Source: Sphingopyxis sp. TUF1
GTDB lineage: Bacteria; Pseudomonadota; Alphaproteobacteria; Sphingomonadales; Sphingomonadaceae
Direction: 5' to 3'
Assembly (NCBI RefSeq): GCF_036687315.1
Contig: NZ_CP144683.1
Coordinates: forward strand, 2,054,001 to 2,118,000
Length of the DNA stretch: 64,000 bases
The notes below the pieces were generated by a model that was not told where the DNA came from, did no database searches, and was given only the letters and a program-made list of their open reading frames with translations. This document shows, in pieces, positions 1 through 11,402 of this stretch (the first letter of the stretch is position 1; each line of letters begins with the position of its first letter). The position numbers and the translations under genes were made by a program.

Positions 1-99
1 CGCCGCCAGCGGCTTTCGCGCATCGGCGGCGCATCACCCCCTTGTCGGCGCCGCCAATCGGGTCTAGTCGATCCCGCGACTGCATCATTGGAGCCCGAC

Positions 100-882
100 A
101 TGGCCGAATTCCGCCTGCCCAAGAACAGCCGCCCGCAAAAGGGCGGCAAGGTCCACAAGGCCGAAGGCGCGAGCAACGTCAAAAAATTCAAAGTCTATCG
201 TTACGACCCCGACAAGGGGCAGAACCCGCATTTCGACACGTTCGAGATCGACACCGATACATGCGGTCCGATGGTGCTCGACGCGCTCATCAAGATGAAG
301 AGCGAGCAGGATTCGACGCTGACCTTCCGCCGCTCGTGCCGCGAGGGCATCTGCGGCAGCTGTTCGATGAACATGAACGGCAAGAATGGCCTCGCCTGTA
401 CCACCGCGATCGAAGATCTGAAGGGCGACATCACGATCACCCCGCTGCCGTCGATGGACGTCATCAAGGATCTGGTCCCCGATTTCACCCATTTCTACGC
501 GCAATATGCGTCGATCGAACCCTGGCTCAAGACCAAGACGACGACGCCGAGCGGCAAGGAACGGCTGCAATCACCCGCCGAACGCGAAAAGCTTGATGGG
601 CTGTATGAGTGCATCCTGTGCGCCTGCTGCTCGACCAGCTGCCCCAGCTATTGGTGGAACAGCGACAAATTCCTTGGTCCCGCGATCCTGCTTCAGGCGT
701 ATCGCTGGCTCGCCGACAGCCGCGACGAGATGACTGGCGAGCGGCTCGACGAGCTGGAAGATCCCTTCCGCCTCTATCGCTGCCACACGATCATGAACTG
801 CGCCAATGCGTGCCCCAAGGGGCTTAGCCCCGCGCGCGCGATTGCCGAGATCAAAAAGCTCGAGGCCGAGCGGCAGGTGTGA
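100..882 (+). CDS. sdhB: Succinate dehydrogenase iron-sulfur subunit
   Basis: This is the electron-transfer subunit of complex II, carrying electrons from the flavoprotein SdhA to the membrane anchors and ubiquinone. All cluster ligands are visible in the 260 aa product: C80, C85, C88 and C100 for the [2Fe-2S] cluster, then C171/C174/C177/C181 and C228/C234/C238 for the [4Fe-4S] and [3Fe-4S] clusters. The start at MAEFRLPK is preferred to an in-frame ATG four codons upstream because it begins at the usual family N-terminus. The end overlaps the next gene by 4 bases (GTGA). SdhA and the anchor subunits would be expected upstream, outside the window. Length and motifs are normal for the family. 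Confidence 0.97.
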   Translation: MAEFRLPKNSRPQKGGKVHKAEGASNVKKFKVYRYDPDKGQNPHFDTFEIDTDTCGPMVLDALIKMKSEQDSTLTFRRSCREGICGSCSMNMNGKNGLACTTAIEDLKGDITITPLPSMDVIKDLVPDFTHFYAQYASIEPWLKTKTTTPSGKERLQSPAEREKLDGLYECILCACCSTSCPSYWWNSDKFLGPAILLQAYRWLADSRDEMTGERLDELEDPFRLYRCHTIMNCANACPKGLSPARAIAEIKKLEAERQV

Positions 883-1367
883 ACGACGGGATCGAGGAAC
901 CGAAGCGCCGCGAGTATTTCAGCGCCGAGGAACTTGAGGGCGGCTGGGCCAGCTGGGACCTGAAAGACCCCACGCGTTTCAACAGCTTTATCGAACCGCT
1001 GACGGTGCGCATGGAAGCGCCAACCGCCGACGGGCGTCCGCGCGCGCGGGTGCGGATGGTTCCGGAGCGCAAGCACAGCAACCTTGGCGACAATGTTCAT
1101 GGCGCGGTGACGCTGGCGCTGGTCGACGTCGCGCTGTTTGCGGCGTCGCACCAGTTTGGATCGCTCAATGCCGGTCATTCGGTGACGCTCGACCTTTCGA
1201 CGCAGTTCGTGGGCGCCGGGCGCGTGGGCGAGCCGCTCGATGCCGTGGTCGAGCTGGTGCGCGAAACGGGGCGGCTCATCTTCCTGCGCGGCCTCGTCGT
1301 GCAGGGCGATGACGATAGCCATATCGTGCTCAGCTTTGCGGGAACGATCCGCAAGGCGAGCAAATGA
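879..1367 (+). CDS. PaaI-type hotdog-fold thioesterase
   Basis: The 162 aa protein looks like a hotdog-fold acyl-CoA thioesterase of the PaaI type. The central stretch [19 protein letters not shown] is the typical 'G(G/A)-x-x-x-x-x-(A/L)-x-D' helix, followed by [12 protein letters not shown], the usual beta strand that lines the dimer interface. The GTG start overlaps the sdhB stop, and its own stop overlaps the ATG of zapE, so the three genes are very likely translationally coupled. The substrate cannot be read from sequence. The link to complex II is probably positional only. Confidence 0.8.
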   Translation: MNDGIEEPKRREYFSAEELEGGWASWDLKDPTRFNSFIEPLTVRMEAPTADGRPRARVRMVPERKHSNLGDNVHGAVTLALVDVALFAASHQFGSLNAGHSVTLDLSTQFVGAGRVGEPLDAVVELVRETGRLIFLRGLVVQGDDDSHIVLSFAGTIRKASK

Positions 1368-2503
1368 CCACCGTTCTTGCGACTTACGACGCGCTCGTCG
1401 CGGCAGGCGAGCTGCGCCCCGACCCCCAACAGCGCGCCGCCGCGGTCCGGCTCGATCATTTGCAGACGGAGCTGGAAGCGGTGCCGAAACGCGGCAGCCT
1501 GCTCTGGCGCCTTGCGGGCCGTAAGCCCGAGGCGCTGCGCGGCGTCTATCTGTGGGGCGCGGTCGGGCGCGGCAAGTCGATGCTGATGGACCTGTTCTAC
1601 GACCAGCTGTCGATCGAGCGGAAGCAGCGTGTTCATTTCCACGCCTTCATGATCGATGTCCACGCGCGGATGCGCGAAGCCCGGAAGAGCGAGAGCGGCG
1701 ATCCCATCCCGCTTGTTGCCGACGCGCTGGCGGCGAATGTCCGCTGCCTCGCTTTCGACGAGATGGTGGTGAACAACAGTGCTGACGCGATGATCCTCTC
1801 GCGCCTGTTCACCGCGCTGATCGACCGCGGGTTGACGATGGTCGCGACGTCGAACCGGCCGCCGAAGGATCTCTACAAGGATGGGCTCAACCGTGAGCAT
1901 TTCCTGCCGTTCATCGCGCTGGTCGAGGATCGGCTCGACGTAATGGGACTGAATGGCCCGACCGATTATCGCCGCGACCGGCTGGGCGACGGCGCGCGCT
2001 GGTTCGTGCCCGCCGACGATGAAGCGAGCGCGGCGCTCTCGGCGGCTTTTTTCCGCCTCACCGATTATCCGCCCGAGGACCGCGCGCATGTTCCGTCGCT
2101 CGACCTCGACGTCGGCGGCGGACGGACGCTGCATGTGCCGAAAGCGCTGAAAGGCGTCGCGGTTTTTTCGTTCAAGCGCTTGTGCGGCGAGGCGCGCGGC
2201 GCCGCCGATTATCTGGCGGTCGCGCAGCATTTCCACACCGTGATCATCGTCGGCATTCCGCGCATGGGGCCGGAGAACCGCAACGAGGCGGCGCGCTTCG
2301 TGACGCTGATCGACGCGCTGTACGAATATAAGGTCAAGCTGCTCGCAAGCGCGGCGGCGATGCCCGACCAGATTTATGTCGCGGGCGACGGTGCGTTCGA
2401 GTTCGAGCGCACGGCGAGCCGCCTCGCCGAAATGCAGTCGGACGATTATCTTGCCTTAGGCCATGGCCAGGAGGATGCCCCCGGCAATCTTCCCCCAACG
2501 TGA
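1364..2503 (+). CDS. zapE: Cell division protein ZapE (AFG1-like ATPase)
   Basis: This 379 aa AAA-type ATPase of the AFG1/ZapE family has a Walker A motif GAVGRGKS at residues 65-72, a Walker B-like CLAFDEM about 60 residues later, and the family signature VATSNRPPKDLYKDGLNR. In other proteobacteria ZapE associates with the divisome and modulates FtsZ under stress, and mitochondrial AFG1 acts in respiratory-complex quality control. Its position directly after sdhB and a thioesterase is compatible with either role. The ATG overlaps the previous stop (ATGA). The last 48 bases overlap the 3' end of the convergent deacetylase-like gene. Confidence 0.92.
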   Translation: MTTVLATYDALVAAGELRPDPQQRAAAVRLDHLQTELEAVPKRGSLLWRLAGRKPEALRGVYLWGAVGRGKSMLMDLFYDQLSIERKQRVHFHAFMIDVHARMREARKSESGDPIPLVADALAANVRCLAFDEMVVNNSADAMILSRLFTALIDRGLTMVATSNRPPKDLYKDGLNREHFLPFIALVEDRLDVMGLNGPTDYRRDRLGDGARWFVPADDEASAALSAAFFRLTDYPPEDRAHVPSLDLDVGGGRTLHVPKALKGVAVFSFKRLCGEARGAADYLAVAQHFHTVIIVGIPRMGPENRNEAARFVTLIDALYEYKVKLLASAAAMPDQIYVAGDGAFEFERTASRLAEMQSDDYLALGHGQEDAPGNLPPT

Positions 2504-3499
2504 GGTATTGGCGGTGACATAGGCGAGGCTGCGGACATAGCGCACCTCGTGGGCGAGATGCCCTGCCGCCTGCTCGGCGGTCCTGCGTAACGTTCGCAGC
2601 GGTCGCGGTTCGGGCATCCCGATCGGCCCCGGTTGGGCCGGGGGTGGCGGCAGGTCGGCGAAGCCGCCGTTGGTTACACGCGGGTCCGTTGCGACTGTCT
2701 GGCACAGCGCCTCCATACGTGCGATCGCCAAGCGGTTAGGGACTGCGCGGTCGCGGCTCAAAAGCTCGAAACTGTGGCTGAAGGCGGAGAACTGGATCGC
2801 GCCGCTGTCTGCCGCATGACCCAGCGCGTCGCGCATTTCCTCCTCGGACATGGCGCAGAGCTGCGCCGGGCGAAAGCTGTCGGCGCGGTCCATCAGCCCG
2901 CTGACCGGCACTTCGCACACGCCATGATGCATCCGCATCCCGATATTGGTGCGGTCGAGCGCGATGTCGCAGCCATGGCCCACATAGGCGCCATTGAAGC
3001 TGCTGTCATAGGCAAAGCCGAGCGCGGCGAGCGCGCGGAGCGTATCATCGTTAGCGCCGAAATTGCCCGCGCGAAAGGCGACCGGATCGGGTGCACCGGC
3101 GCGCACCAGCATGTCGGCGGCGAGCCCAATCAGCTTTTTCTGCGCGCCGAGCGGGAAGTCGCCGATGTTGCGCCCGGTCAGCCGCCCGACCGGGTTGAAG
3201 CGCGCGAAGGCGAGCCATTCGGTGTGGATATGGAGCTGTACCTCGTGCCCGCGCGCGACGATCGCCGCCACGATGTCGCGGACAATCGATGGCCCGTGAA
3301 CGAGCGCCGGCATCGGATCGACGAAAAACACGCCCTTGAGGCCGTATTTTTCCAGCATATCCATCTGGAACATGATGCCGAAATCGCCCTCGCGGCAACG
3401 GCCGAGGATCGAGCTTTCGAAATTGGCGCGCGCGTCCTCGCCCCGCTGATAGAGGCCGGCCGACAATTCGATATCGAAACTGATGATCGCGCGCGTCAC
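2456..3499 (-). CDS. Polysaccharide deacetylase-like (NodB-fold) protein
   Basis: A 347 aa soluble protein beginning with a GTG codon (MTRAIISFDIEL). It shows NodB-type features: an early acidic motif FDIEL, a metal-ligand-like HIHTEW near residue 92, and the later FRAGNFGANDDTLRALAALGF, which resembles the RxGxxxxxxxT region of carbohydrate esterase family 4. There is no signal peptide, so a cytoplasmic substrate is likely, for example a cell-wall or capsule precursor. It converges on zapE and overlaps its end by 48 bp, which leaves no room for a separate terminator. Substrate and pathway are unknown. Confidence 0.75.
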   Translation of the reverse strand: MTRAIISFDIELSAGLYQRGEDARANFESSILGRCREGDFGIMFQMDMLEKYGLKGVFFVDPMPALVHGPSIVRDIVAAIVARGHEVQLHIHTEWLAFARFNPVGRLTGRNIGDFPLGAQKKLIGLAADMLVRAGAPDPVAFRAGNFGANDDTLRALAALGFAYDSSFNGAYVGHGCDIALDRTNIGMRMHHGVCEVPVSGLMDRADSFRPAQLCAMSEEEMRDALGHAADSGAIQFSAFSHSFELLSRDRAVPNRLAIARMEALCQTVATDPRVTNGGFADLPPPPAQPGPIGMPEPRPLRTLRRTAEQAAGHLAHEVRYVRSLAYVTANTSRWGKIAGGILLAMA

Positions 3500-3533
3500 C
3501 GATCGCGCGTAACAAAGCGGGGATAAGGGAGGG

Positions 3534-3629
3534 TTAATCCGCCGCTACGGGGCGCGCGCGCGGCAGCGGGTAATCGCTATCGAGAAACTCTTCGTCGCGT
3601 CGATAAAAGATATTGCGAACTATTAGCAT
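3534..3629 (-). CDS. Possible 31-residue small protein upstream of the deacetylase-like gene
   Basis: An ATG-initiated frame of 31 codons (MLIVRNIFYRRDEEFLDSDY then PLPRARPVAAD) ends 34 bases before the deacetylase-like start, on the same strand. The second half has high-GC third positions like neighbouring genes, while the first codons are AT-rich. I see no good ribosome binding site. It may be a leader peptide, a small protein, or chance. It lies in the 285 bp gap between the deacetylase-like gene and mdh, which otherwise should hold the promoters of both. Confidence 0.2.
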   Translation of the reverse strand: MLIVRNIFYRRDEEFLDSDYPLPRARPVAAD

Positions 3630-3721
3630 AAAAAGCCGGGAAATCGCGCTTTTCGCGGTTGTTTCGTTAACGGAATCGGCGTAGGGGCGTCGCAGTCTTG
3701 GGACCGGAACCGGAGCTTTAG

Positions 3722-4747
<1,026 letters not shown>

Positions 4748-4757
4748 CCCTTTTATG

Positions 4758-4782
4758 CGGCCCGGCATTTCTCGTCGGGCCG
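4758..4782 (+). other. Intergenic hairpin between mdh and sucD
   Basis: A 7-bp inverted repeat (CGGCCCG / CGGGCCG) with an 11-base loop lies between the mdh stop and the sucD start. There is no following T-run, so it is unlikely to be a strong intrinsic terminator. It may act as an attenuator or an mRNA-processing or stability element inside the TCA transcript. Confidence 0.4.
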
Positions 4783-4806
4783 TTGATGCTCCCCGGGAGA
4801 ATTTAG

Positions 4807-5697
4807 ATGAGCATTCTGATCGACAAGAATACCAAGGTCATCACGCAAGGGATGACCGGAGCCACCGGCACCTTCCACACCGAACAGGCGCTCGCCTATG
4901 GCACGCAGATGGTCGGCGGCGTGACACCGGGCAAGGGCGGGACGACGCATATTGGCCTGCCGATGTTCAACACCGTCGACGAAGCGAAACATGCGACCGG
5001 CGCGACCGCGTCGGTCATCTATGTGCCGCCGCCGTTCGCCGCTGATTCGATCCTTGAGGCGATCGATGCCGAGATCGAACTGATCGTCTGCATCACCGAG
5101 GGCATTCCCGTGCTCGACATGGTCAAGGTGAAGCGCGCGCTGTCGGGTTCGAAGTCGCGCCTCATCGGTCCGAACTGCCCCGGCGTGCTGACGCCGGAAG
5201 AGTGCAAGATCGGCATCATGCCCGGCAACATCTTCAAGAAGGGCAGCGTCGGCGTCGTTTCGCGCTCGGGCACGCTGACCTATGAAGCCGTGTTCCAGAC
5301 CTCGAACGTCGGGCTGGGTCAGACCACCGCGGTCGGCATCGGCGGCGATCCGGTCAACGGCACCAACTTCATCGACGTGCTCGAACTATTCCTTGCAGAC
5401 GAAGCGACCAAGTCGATCATCATGATCGGCGAAATCGGCGGCGATGCCGAAGAACAGGCCGCGCAGTTCCTGATCGACGAAGCCAAGCGCGGCCGCAAGA
5501 AGCCGATGGCCGGTTTCATCGCGGGCCGCACGGCGCCTCCGGGCCGCCGGATGGGCCACGCCGGCGCGATCGTGTCGGGCGGCAAGGGCGACGCCGAAAG
5601 CAAGATCGCGGCGATGGAAGCCGCCGGCATCAAGGTGTCGGCGAGCCCGTCGGAACTCGGCACGACGCTCGCCGAAGTGCTGAAGGAACGCGTCTGA
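4807..5697 (+). CDS. sucD: Succinyl-CoA ligase subunit alpha
   Basis: The alpha subunit of succinyl-CoA synthetase binds CoA and carries the phosphohistidine intermediate that links succinyl-CoA cleavage to ATP/GTP formation. The 296 aa product shows the CoA-binding Rossmann region near the N-terminus ([19 protein letters not shown]), the SGTLTYE segment, and the active-site histidine H251 in [24 protein letters not shown] ribosome binding site precedes the ATG. It has normal length and intact motifs. The beta subunit gene sucC, usually immediately upstream in many bacteria, is absent from this cluster and from the window. Confidence 0.97.
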   Translation: MSILIDKNTKVITQGMTGATGTFHTEQALAYGTQMVGGVTPGKGGTTHIGLPMFNTVDEAKHATGATASVIYVPPPFAADSILEAIDAEIELIVCITEGIPVLDMVKVKRALSGSKSRLIGPNCPGVLTPEECKIGIMPGNIFKKGSVGVVSRSGTLTYEAVFQTSNVGLGQTTAVGIGGDPVNGTNFIDVLELFLADEATKSIIMIGEIGGDAEEQAAQFLIDEAKRGRKKPMAGFIAGRTAPPGRRMGHAGAIVSGGKGDAESKIAAMEAAGIKVSASPSELGTTLAEVLKERV

Positions 5698-5703
5698 GCT
5701 GGC

Positions 5704-5732
5704 GGCCCGCCGGCGTCCTTTGTCGGCGGGCC
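5704..5732 (+). other. Intergenic hairpin between sucD and sucA
   Basis: A perfect 9-bp stem (GGCCCGCCG / CGGCGGGCC) with an 11-base loop sits just after the sucD stop. It resembles the hairpin in the mdh-sucD gap in position and composition and has no T-run. It is a candidate attenuator or 3'-end stabiliser dividing the cluster into differently expressed segments. Confidence 0.4.
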
Positions 5733-5778
5733 TCCGCTCCCCATATAGAATCCACTCCTCCCTCCCCGCGGAAAAGAA

Positions 5779-8601
5779 ATGAACCTCGAGAGACAAAGCT
5801 TCGACATCGACGAGCCGCAGGCCGGCCCCAGCTGGGCGCCGAAGAACTGGCCGGTCATCGACAGCGACGACCTGACCGCCGCGCTCGACCCGCAGCAGAT
5901 GCAGGTCGCGGTTAAGGCTGCCGCGGCGAAGGCGGGCGCGCCCTTGTCGAGTGCCGAGGTCGAGCGTGCGGCGAATGATTCGATCCGCGCGATGATGCTG
6001 ATCCGCACCTATCGCGTGCGCGGGCATCTCGCCGCCAATCTCGACCCGCTGGGACTCAGCCAGCGCGAGTTGCCCGCCGACCTGACCCCCGAATATCACG
6101 GCTTCGCCGGCGCCGACCTCGATCGGCAGATCTGGCTGGGCGGCACGCTGGGGCTGGAAAAGGCGACGGTGCGCGAGATCGTGGCGATCCTGCAGGCGAA
6201 CTACTGCGGCTCGGTCGGCCTTGAATATATGTATATCGCCGACATCGAGGAGCGCCAGTTCCTGCAGGAGCGGATGGAGGGCGCCGACAAGATCATCGAA
6301 TTTTCGGTCGAGGGCAAACGCGCCATCCTGAACAAGGTGATCGAGGCCGAGGAATGGGAAAAATTCCTTGCGCGCAAATATGTCGGCACCAAGCGGTTCG
6401 GGCTCGACGGCGGCGAGAGCATGATCCCCGCGATGGAAGCGATCATCAAATATGGCGGCCAGTACGGCGTCAGGGAAATCGTTTACGGCATGGCGCACCG
6501 CGGGCGGCTGAACATGCTGGCGAACGTCATGGCCAAACCCTATCAGGTGATCTTTCACGAATTTTCGGGCGGCAGCGCGAATCCCGACGACGTTGGTGGT
6601 TCGGGCGACGTCAAATATCACCTCGGCACATCGACCGACCGCGAGTTCGGCGGCGCGTCGGTGCATATGTCGCTCGTCCCCAACCCCTCGCACCTTGAGG
6701 CGGTCGATCCGGTCGTGCTCGGCAAGGTGCGCGCGCAGCAAGTTGTTCGCGACGATCTGGTCAAGCATGAACAGGTGCTACCCGTGCTGATCCACGGCGA
6801 CGCCGCCTTTGCGGGACAGGGGATCGTGTGGGAATGCCTCGGCTTCTCCGGCATCCGGGGTTACAACACCGGCGGTTGTATTCACTTCATCGTTAATAAC
6901 CAGATCGGTTTCACTACCAGCCCGCAATTTGCCAGATCGTCACCCTATCCATCGGATGTCGCGAAGGGCGTTCAGGCGCCGATCCTGCACGTCAACGGCG
7001 ACGATCCCGAAGCGGTGACCTTTGCGTGCAAGCTCGCGATCGATTTCCGTCAGCAGTTCAAGCGCGACGTCGTCATCGACATGTGGTGCTATCGCCGCTT
7101 CGGCCATAATGAGGGCGACGAACCGTCGTTCACCCAGCCGTTGATGTACGAGCGCATCCGCAAGCATCCGCCGGTGTCGCAGCTGTGCGCCGCGAAGCTG
7201 GAGGCCGAGGGCGTGATCGATGCCGGCTGGGCCGATGCGCGCCGCGCCGAATTTGTCGCGCGGCTGGAAGGCGATTTCGAGGCGGCAAAAAGCTATAAAC
7301 CGAACAAGGCCGACTGGTTCGCCGGCCGCTGGTCGGGTCTCTATGCACCGACCGATTCCGAAAATGCCCGCCGCAACATCGCGACCGGCGTGTCGGAAAA
7401 GCTGTTCGATTCGATCGGCCGCACGCTGACGACGATCCCCGACGATGTCGAGGTCCACAAAACGCTGCGCCGCGTGATCGACGGTCGCGCCGCAATGTTC
7501 GCCGACAAGAGTGACGCCGAGGTGTTCGACTGGGCGACTGCCGAAAGCCTCGCCTTTGGCACCTTGCTCAGCGAAGGTTATCAGGTGCGCCTGTCGGGTC
7601 AGGATTCGGGCCGCGGCACCTTCAGCCAGCGCCACGCGGTGTGGGTCGATCAGAAAACCGAAGAGAAATATGTGCCGCTGACGACCGTGCCGCACGGCCG
7701 GTTCGAGGTGCTCGACAGCCCGCTGTCCGAATATGGCGTGCTCGGCTTCGAATATGGCTATGCGATGGCCGATCCGAAGAGTCTGGTATTGTGGGAAGCG
7801 CAGTTCGGCGACTTTGCCAACGGCGCGCAGATCATGATCGACCAGTTCATCGCGGCGGGCGAAGCCAAGTGGCTGCGCGCCAACGGGCTCGTGATGCTGC
7901 TGCCCCACGGGTATGAAGGGCAGGGGCCGGAGCATAGCTCGGCGCGCCTCGAACGCTTCCTGCAACTCTGCGCAGGCGACAATATTCAGGTGTGCAATAT
8001 TTCGACCCCGTCGAACTATTTCCACGTCCTGCGCCGCCAGATGCTGCGTTCGTTTCGCAAGCCGCTGATCATCATGACGCCGAAATCGTTGCTGCGCCAC
8101 AAGCTTGCAGTGTCGCAGCGCAGCGACTTCATCGGCGACGCGCATTTCCGCCGCATCATGTCGGATCGTACGCCGCCCGCGGACAAGGACATCAAGCGCG
8201 TCGTCCTGTGTTCGGGCAAGGTCGGCTACGACCTGATGGAGGCGCGCGATGCCGCGGGCCTGACCGACACGACGGTGATCCGCATCGAACAACTTTATCC
8301 TTTCCCCGGCGAAGCGCTGGCGATCCGGCTGAAGCGGATGCCGAAGCTGGAGGATGTCGTCTGGGCGCAGGAAGAACCGCGCAACAACGGCGCCTGGTTC
8401 TTCGTCAACGAACTGATCGAGGAATCGCTGATCGAGGCGGGCAAGAAGAATATGCGTCCACGCTATGCCGGTCGCGCCTCCGCAGCATCGCCCGCGACCG
8501 GGCTGATGAGCCGCCACCAGACCGAACAGTCGGCGCTCGTCGCCGACGCGCTCGGCCTGTCGGTTCGCGCCGAAATCCGCCGTACCAAGAATAAAGCCTG
8601 A
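5779..8601 (+). CDS. sucA: 2-oxoglutarate dehydrogenase E1 component
   Basis: The thiamine-diphosphate-dependent E1 subunit decarboxylates 2-oxoglutarate and passes the succinyl group to the lipoyl domain of E2. The 940 aa length is typical. Seen in the sequence: the N-terminal segment that contacts E2, [18 protein letters not shown], the active-site stretch [14 protein letters not shown], the ThDP/Mg region [15 protein letters not shown] and [10 protein letters not shown], and the C-terminal transketolase-like half with [20 protein letters not shown]. It is followed by sucB after 20 bases, so the E1 and E2 genes are co-transcribed. Confidence 0.98.
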   Translation: MNLERQSFDIDEPQAGPSWAPKNWPVIDSDDLTAALDPQQMQVAVKAAAAKAGAPLSSAEVERAANDSIRAMMLIRTYRVRGHLAANLDPLGLSQRELPADLTPEYHGFAGADLDRQIWLGGTLGLEKATVREIVAILQANYCGSVGLEYMYIADIEERQFLQERMEGADKIIEFSVEGKRAILNKVIEAEEWEKFLARKYVGTKRFGLDGGESMIPAMEAIIKYGGQYGVREIVYGMAHRGRLNMLANVMAKPYQVIFHEFSGGSANPDDVGGSGDVKYHLGTSTDREFGGASVHMSLVPNPSHLEAVDPVVLGKVRAQQVVRDDLVKHEQVLPVLIHGDAAFAGQGIVWECLGFSGIRGYNTGGCIHFIVNNQIGFTTSPQFARSSPYPSDVAKGVQAPILHVNGDDPEAVTFACKLAIDFRQQFKRDVVIDMWCYRRFGHNEGDEPSFTQPLMYERIRKHPPVSQLCAAKLEAEGVIDAGWADARRAEFVARLEGDFEAAKSYKPNKADWFAGRWSGLYAPTDSENARRNIATGVSEKLFDSIGRTLTTIPDDVEVHKTLRRVIDGRAAMFADKSDAEVFDWATAESLAFGTLLSEGYQVRLSGQDSGRGTFSQRHAVWVDQKTEEKYVPLTTVPHGRFEVLDSPLSEYGVLGFEYGYAMADPKSLVLWEAQFGDFANGAQIMIDQFIAAGEAKWLRANGLVMLLPHGYEGQGPEHSSARLERFLQLCAGDNIQVCNISTPSNYFHVLRRQMLRSFRKPLIIMTPKSLLRHKLAVSQRSDFIGDAHFRRIMSDRTPPADKDIKRVVLCSGKVGYDLMEARDAAGLTDTTVIRIEQLYPFPGEALAIRLKRMPKLEDVVWAQEEPRNNGAWFFVNELIEESLIEAGKKNMRPRYAGRASAASPATGLMSRHQTEQSALVADALGLSVRAEIRRTKNKA

Positions 8602-8621
8602 GCCCCAAGGAACTGCATCTG

Positions 8622-9845
8622 ATGAGCACCGAAGTCAAAGTCCCCACGCTGGGCGAAAGCGTTTCCGAAGCGACGATCGGCGAATGGCTGAAAAAGCCCG
8701 GCGAAGCGGTGGCGCTCGACGAGCCCATCGCCAGCTTGGAAACCGACAAGGTCGCGGTCGAGGTGCCCTCGCCCGTCGCCGGAGTGATGGGACAGCAGCT
8801 CGCTGCCGTGGGCGACACGGTCAATGTCGGCGCGGTGATCGCAACGATCGAGGCGGGCGGCGCGGCCGCGTCGCCGGCGCCCGCCAAGGCCGAAGCCGCA
8901 GCGCCGACCCCCGCCGCCACCGCGCCCGCCGCGAGCGAAGGCGTCGATACGGTCACGACCATGTCGCCGGCGGTGCGCCGTCTGGTGCTCGAACACGGGC
9001 TCGACCCGACGAAGATCAAGGGCAGCGGCAAGGACGGCCGTCTGACCAAGGAAGATGTGCTGGCGGCGGCGAATGCAGCGCCCGACGCCGCGCCCACGCC
9101 TGCTCCCGCCCCCGCGGCAGCGCCTGCCGCGAGCGGCGCGCCGGGCCGCCAGGAAGAGCGCGTCAAGATGACGCGCCTGCGCCAGACGATCGCCAAGCGG
9201 CTGAAATCGGCGCAGGACACCGCGGCGATGCTGACGACCTTCAACGACGTCGACATGTCGGCGGTGATCGAGGCGCGCGCGCGGTACAAGGATCTGTTCG
9301 AAAAGAAGCATGGCGTGCGGCTGGGCTTCATGGGCTTCTTCACCAAGGCCGCGTGCCTTGCGCTCAAGGACATTCCCGCGGTCAACGGCCGCATCGACGG
9401 CGACGAGATTGTCTATAACAATTATATGGATATTTCGGTCGCGGTGAGCGGGCCGAGCGGGCTTGTCGTGCCGGTGATCCGCAACGCCGAAACGCTGTCG
9501 TTCGCGGACATCGAAAAGACGATCGGCGATTTCGGCAAGCGCGCCAAGGAGGGCACGCTGACGATGGACGACATGACCGGCGGGACGTTCACCATCTCGA
9601 ACGGCGGCGTGTTCGGGTCGCTGATGTCGACCCCGATCATCAACCCGCCGCAGTCGGCAGTGCTCGGCCTCCACCGCATCGAGGATCGTGCCGTGGTCGT
9701 GAACGGCGAGGTCGTCGTGCGCCCGATGATGTATCTCGCGCTCAGCTATGACCACCGCCTGATCGACGGCCGCGAGGCGGTCACCTTCCTCAAGACGATC
9801 AAGGAAGCGATCGAGGATCCGACGCGGTTGTTGATCGACCTCTGA
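8622..9845 (+). CDS. sucB: Dihydrolipoamide succinyltransferase (E2 of 2-oxoglutarate dehydrogenase)
   Basis: The 407 aa E2 core protein has the expected three-part layout. An N-terminal lipoyl domain carries the lipoyl-lysine motif [12 protein letters not shown] near residue 43. An Ala/Pro-rich linker follows, then a peripheral-subunit-binding domain ([20 protein letters not shown]). After a second Ala/Pro linker comes the catalytic acyltransferase domain, ending with [13 protein letters not shown], which holds the catalytic histidine and aspartate. It transfers the succinyl group to CoA. One lipoyl domain is usual for succinyltransferases. It sits between sucA and lpd. Confidence 0.98.
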   Translation: MSTEVKVPTLGESVSEATIGEWLKKPGEAVALDEPIASLETDKVAVEVPSPVAGVMGQQLAAVGDTVNVGAVIATIEAGGAAASPAPAKAEAAAPTPAATAPAASEGVDTVTTMSPAVRRLVLEHGLDPTKIKGSGKDGRLTKEDVLAAANAAPDAAPTPAPAPAAAPAASGAPGRQEERVKMTRLRQTIAKRLKSAQDTAAMLTTFNDVDMSAVIEARARYKDLFEKKHGVRLGFMGFFTKAACLALKDIPAVNGRIDGDEIVYNNYMDISVAVSGPSGLVVPVIRNAETLSFADIEKTIGDFGKRAKEGTLTMDDMTGGTFTISNGGVFGSLMSTPIINPPQSAVLGLHRIEDRAVVVNGEVVVRPMMYLALSYDHRLIDGREAVTFLKTIKEAIEDPTRLLIDL

Positions 9846-9863
9846 AATCCTACATCCGTTCGG

Positions 9864-9882
9864 CCCCGGAGTTGATCCGGGG
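9864..9882 (+). other. Short GC-rich hairpin downstream of sucB
   Basis: CCCCGGA and TCCGGGG form a 7-bp stem with a 5-base loop shortly after the sucB stop. No T-run follows, so strong termination is not implied. It lies in the 123 bp spacer before lpd, which also contains a copy of the CTTCGACAAGCTCAGG-type repeat. Confidence 0.35.
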
Positions 9883-9934
9883 TTGAACGAAGCCCCGTTC
9901 TTCTCTTGAGAGCGACGGATCGAGAAAAGTACGG

Positions 9935-9960
9935 CCCTTCGACAAGCTCAGGGCGAACGG
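9935..9960 (+). repeat. Dispersed repeat, 'CCTTCGACAAGCTCAGGGCG' family, copy 1
   Basis: The 26 bases CCCTTCGACAAGCTCAGGGC + GAACGG lie directly upstream of the lpd ribosome binding site. An identical 26-base segment occurs at 55021-55046, before the exonuclease III gene. Such sequences are familiar as short interspersed repeats in sphingomonad genomes (background knowledge). In both copies the repeat abuts the translation start region of the next gene. Confidence 0.75.
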
Positions 9961-9968
9961 AGACTGAA

Positions 9969-11366
9969 ATGTCCGATTACGACTACGACGTCCTTGTCAT
10001 CGGCGCCGGTCCCGGCGGTTATGTCGCGGCGATCCGCGCGGCGCAGCTGGGGCTCAAGACCGCGTGCGCCGAGGGGCGTGAGACGCTGGGTGGCACCTGT
10101 CTCAACGTCGGCTGCATCCCGTCGAAGGCGATGCTCCATGCGTCCGAGTATTTCGATGCGGCGGCGAACGGGTCGATGGCGGCCATGGGCGTCAAAGTGA
10201 AGCCCGAGCTCGACCTCGATACGATGCACGGCCAGCGCCGCGATGCGGTCAAAGGGCTGACCGGCGGCATCGAGTTCCTGTTCAAGAAGAACAAGGTAGA
10301 CTGGCTGAAGGGCTATGCGCAATTCAAGTCGGCCGACACGGTGGATGTTGCGGGAAAGAGCTATCGCGCAAAGAATATCATCATCGCCACCGGGTCGTCG
10401 GTGACCCCGCTTCCGGGGGTCGAGGTCGATAACGACAAGCAGGTTATCGTGGATTCGACCGGTGCACTCGAGCTGGCGAAGGTGCCGGGCCACATGGTCG
10501 TGATCGGCGGCGGCGTGATCGGGCTGGAGCTGGGCAGCGTGTGGCGCCGGCTGGGCGCCAAGGTCACCTGCGTCGAGTTTCTCGATCAGATCCTGCCCGG
10601 CATGGACGCCGACGTTCGCAAGGAAGCGAACAAGATCTTCAAGAAGCAGGGCATCGAATTCAAGCTCAAGACCAAGGTGACCAAGGCCGAGGTGAAGGGC
10701 AAGAAGGCCGTGCTGACGCTCGAACCCGCCGCCGGTGGCGAGGCGGAGACGCTGGAAGCCGATGTCGTCCTCGTTTCGATCGGCCGCCGTCCGAACACCG
10801 ACGGCCTCGCGCTCGACAAGGCGGGGCTGACCACGAACCAGCGCGGTCAGATCGAGACCGATCATGATTTCCGCACCGCCGTCGACGGCATCTGGGCGAT
10901 CGGCGACGTCGTTCCGGGGCCAATGCTTGCACACAAGGCCGAGGACGAAGGCATCGCCTGTGCCGAGAATGTCGCGGGGCAGACGGGCATCGTCAATCAC
11001 GATGTCATCCCGTCGGTCGTCTACACCTGGCCCGAAATCGCGGGCGTCGGGCTGACCGAGGAGCAGGCGAAGGAAAAGGGCGAGGTCAAGGTCGGCAAAT
11101 TCCCGATGCTCGCGAACAGCCGCGCCAAGACCAACCACGAGCCCGACGGTTTCGTGAAGGTGATCGCAGACGCCAGGACCGACCGCGTGCTGGGCGTATG
11201 GTGCATCGCGAGCGTCGCGGGCACGATGATCGCGCAGGCGGCGCAGGCGATGGAGTTTGGCGCGACGTCCGAAGACATCGCCTATACCTGCCACGCGCAC
11301 CCGACGCACAGCGAAGCGATCAAGGAAGCCGCGATGGCGGTGACAGGCAAGCCGATCCACATCTGA
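9969..11366 (+). CDS. lpd: Dihydrolipoyl dehydrogenase (E3)
   Basis: The flavoprotein E3 reoxidises the dihydrolipoyl arm of the 2-oxoglutarate dehydrogenase complex, with NAD as acceptor. The 465 aa product shows the FAD Rossmann motif VIGAGPGGYVAA, the redox disulfide GGTCLNVGCIPSK, the NAD-binding VIGGGVIGLELG, the FAD motif IGDVVPGPMLAHKAEDEG, and the C-terminal catalytic HAHPTHSEA. The start at MSDYDYDV is chosen over an in-frame ATG at 9906 because it follows a GGAGA site and because the upstream extension is repeat sequence. It ends the TCA cluster. Confidence 0.97.
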   Translation: MSDYDYDVLVIGAGPGGYVAAIRAAQLGLKTACAEGRETLGGTCLNVGCIPSKAMLHASEYFDAAANGSMAAMGVKVKPELDLDTMHGQRRDAVKGLTGGIEFLFKKNKVDWLKGYAQFKSADTVDVAGKSYRAKNIIIATGSSVTPLPGVEVDNDKQVIVDSTGALELAKVPGHMVVIGGGVIGLELGSVWRRLGAKVTCVEFLDQILPGMDADVRKEANKIFKKQGIEFKLKTKVTKAEVKGKKAVLTLEPAAGGEAETLEADVVLVSIGRRPNTDGLALDKAGLTTNQRGQIETDHDFRTAVDGIWAIGDVVPGPMLAHKAEDEGIACAENVAGQTGIVNHDVIPSVVYTWPEIAGVGLTEEQAKEKGEVKVGKFPMLANSRAKTNHEPDGFVKVIADARTDRVLGVWCIASVAGTMIAQAAQAMEFGATSEDIAYTCHAHPTHSEAIKEAAMAVTGKPIHI

Positions 11367-11402
11367 CCGGTGCTCATTTCGCTGGCGCGGACCGGCGGCG
11401 CG

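Noticed and set aside
1..99. Inverted repeat CGCCGCC/GGCGGCG at the left edge as a terminator or gene tail
   Set aside because: The stem is only 7 bp with no T-run and the edge cuts the context, so nothing firm can be said.
42..596. Long open frames overlapping sdhB on both strands
   Set aside because: They are shadow frames of a high-GC gene with no recognisable motifs. sdhB itself carries all cluster cysteines.
1175..2236. 353-codon open frame opposite zapE
   Set aside because: It is Arg/His-rich with no domain pattern and lies fully antisense to ZapE, as expected from GC-rich codon bias.
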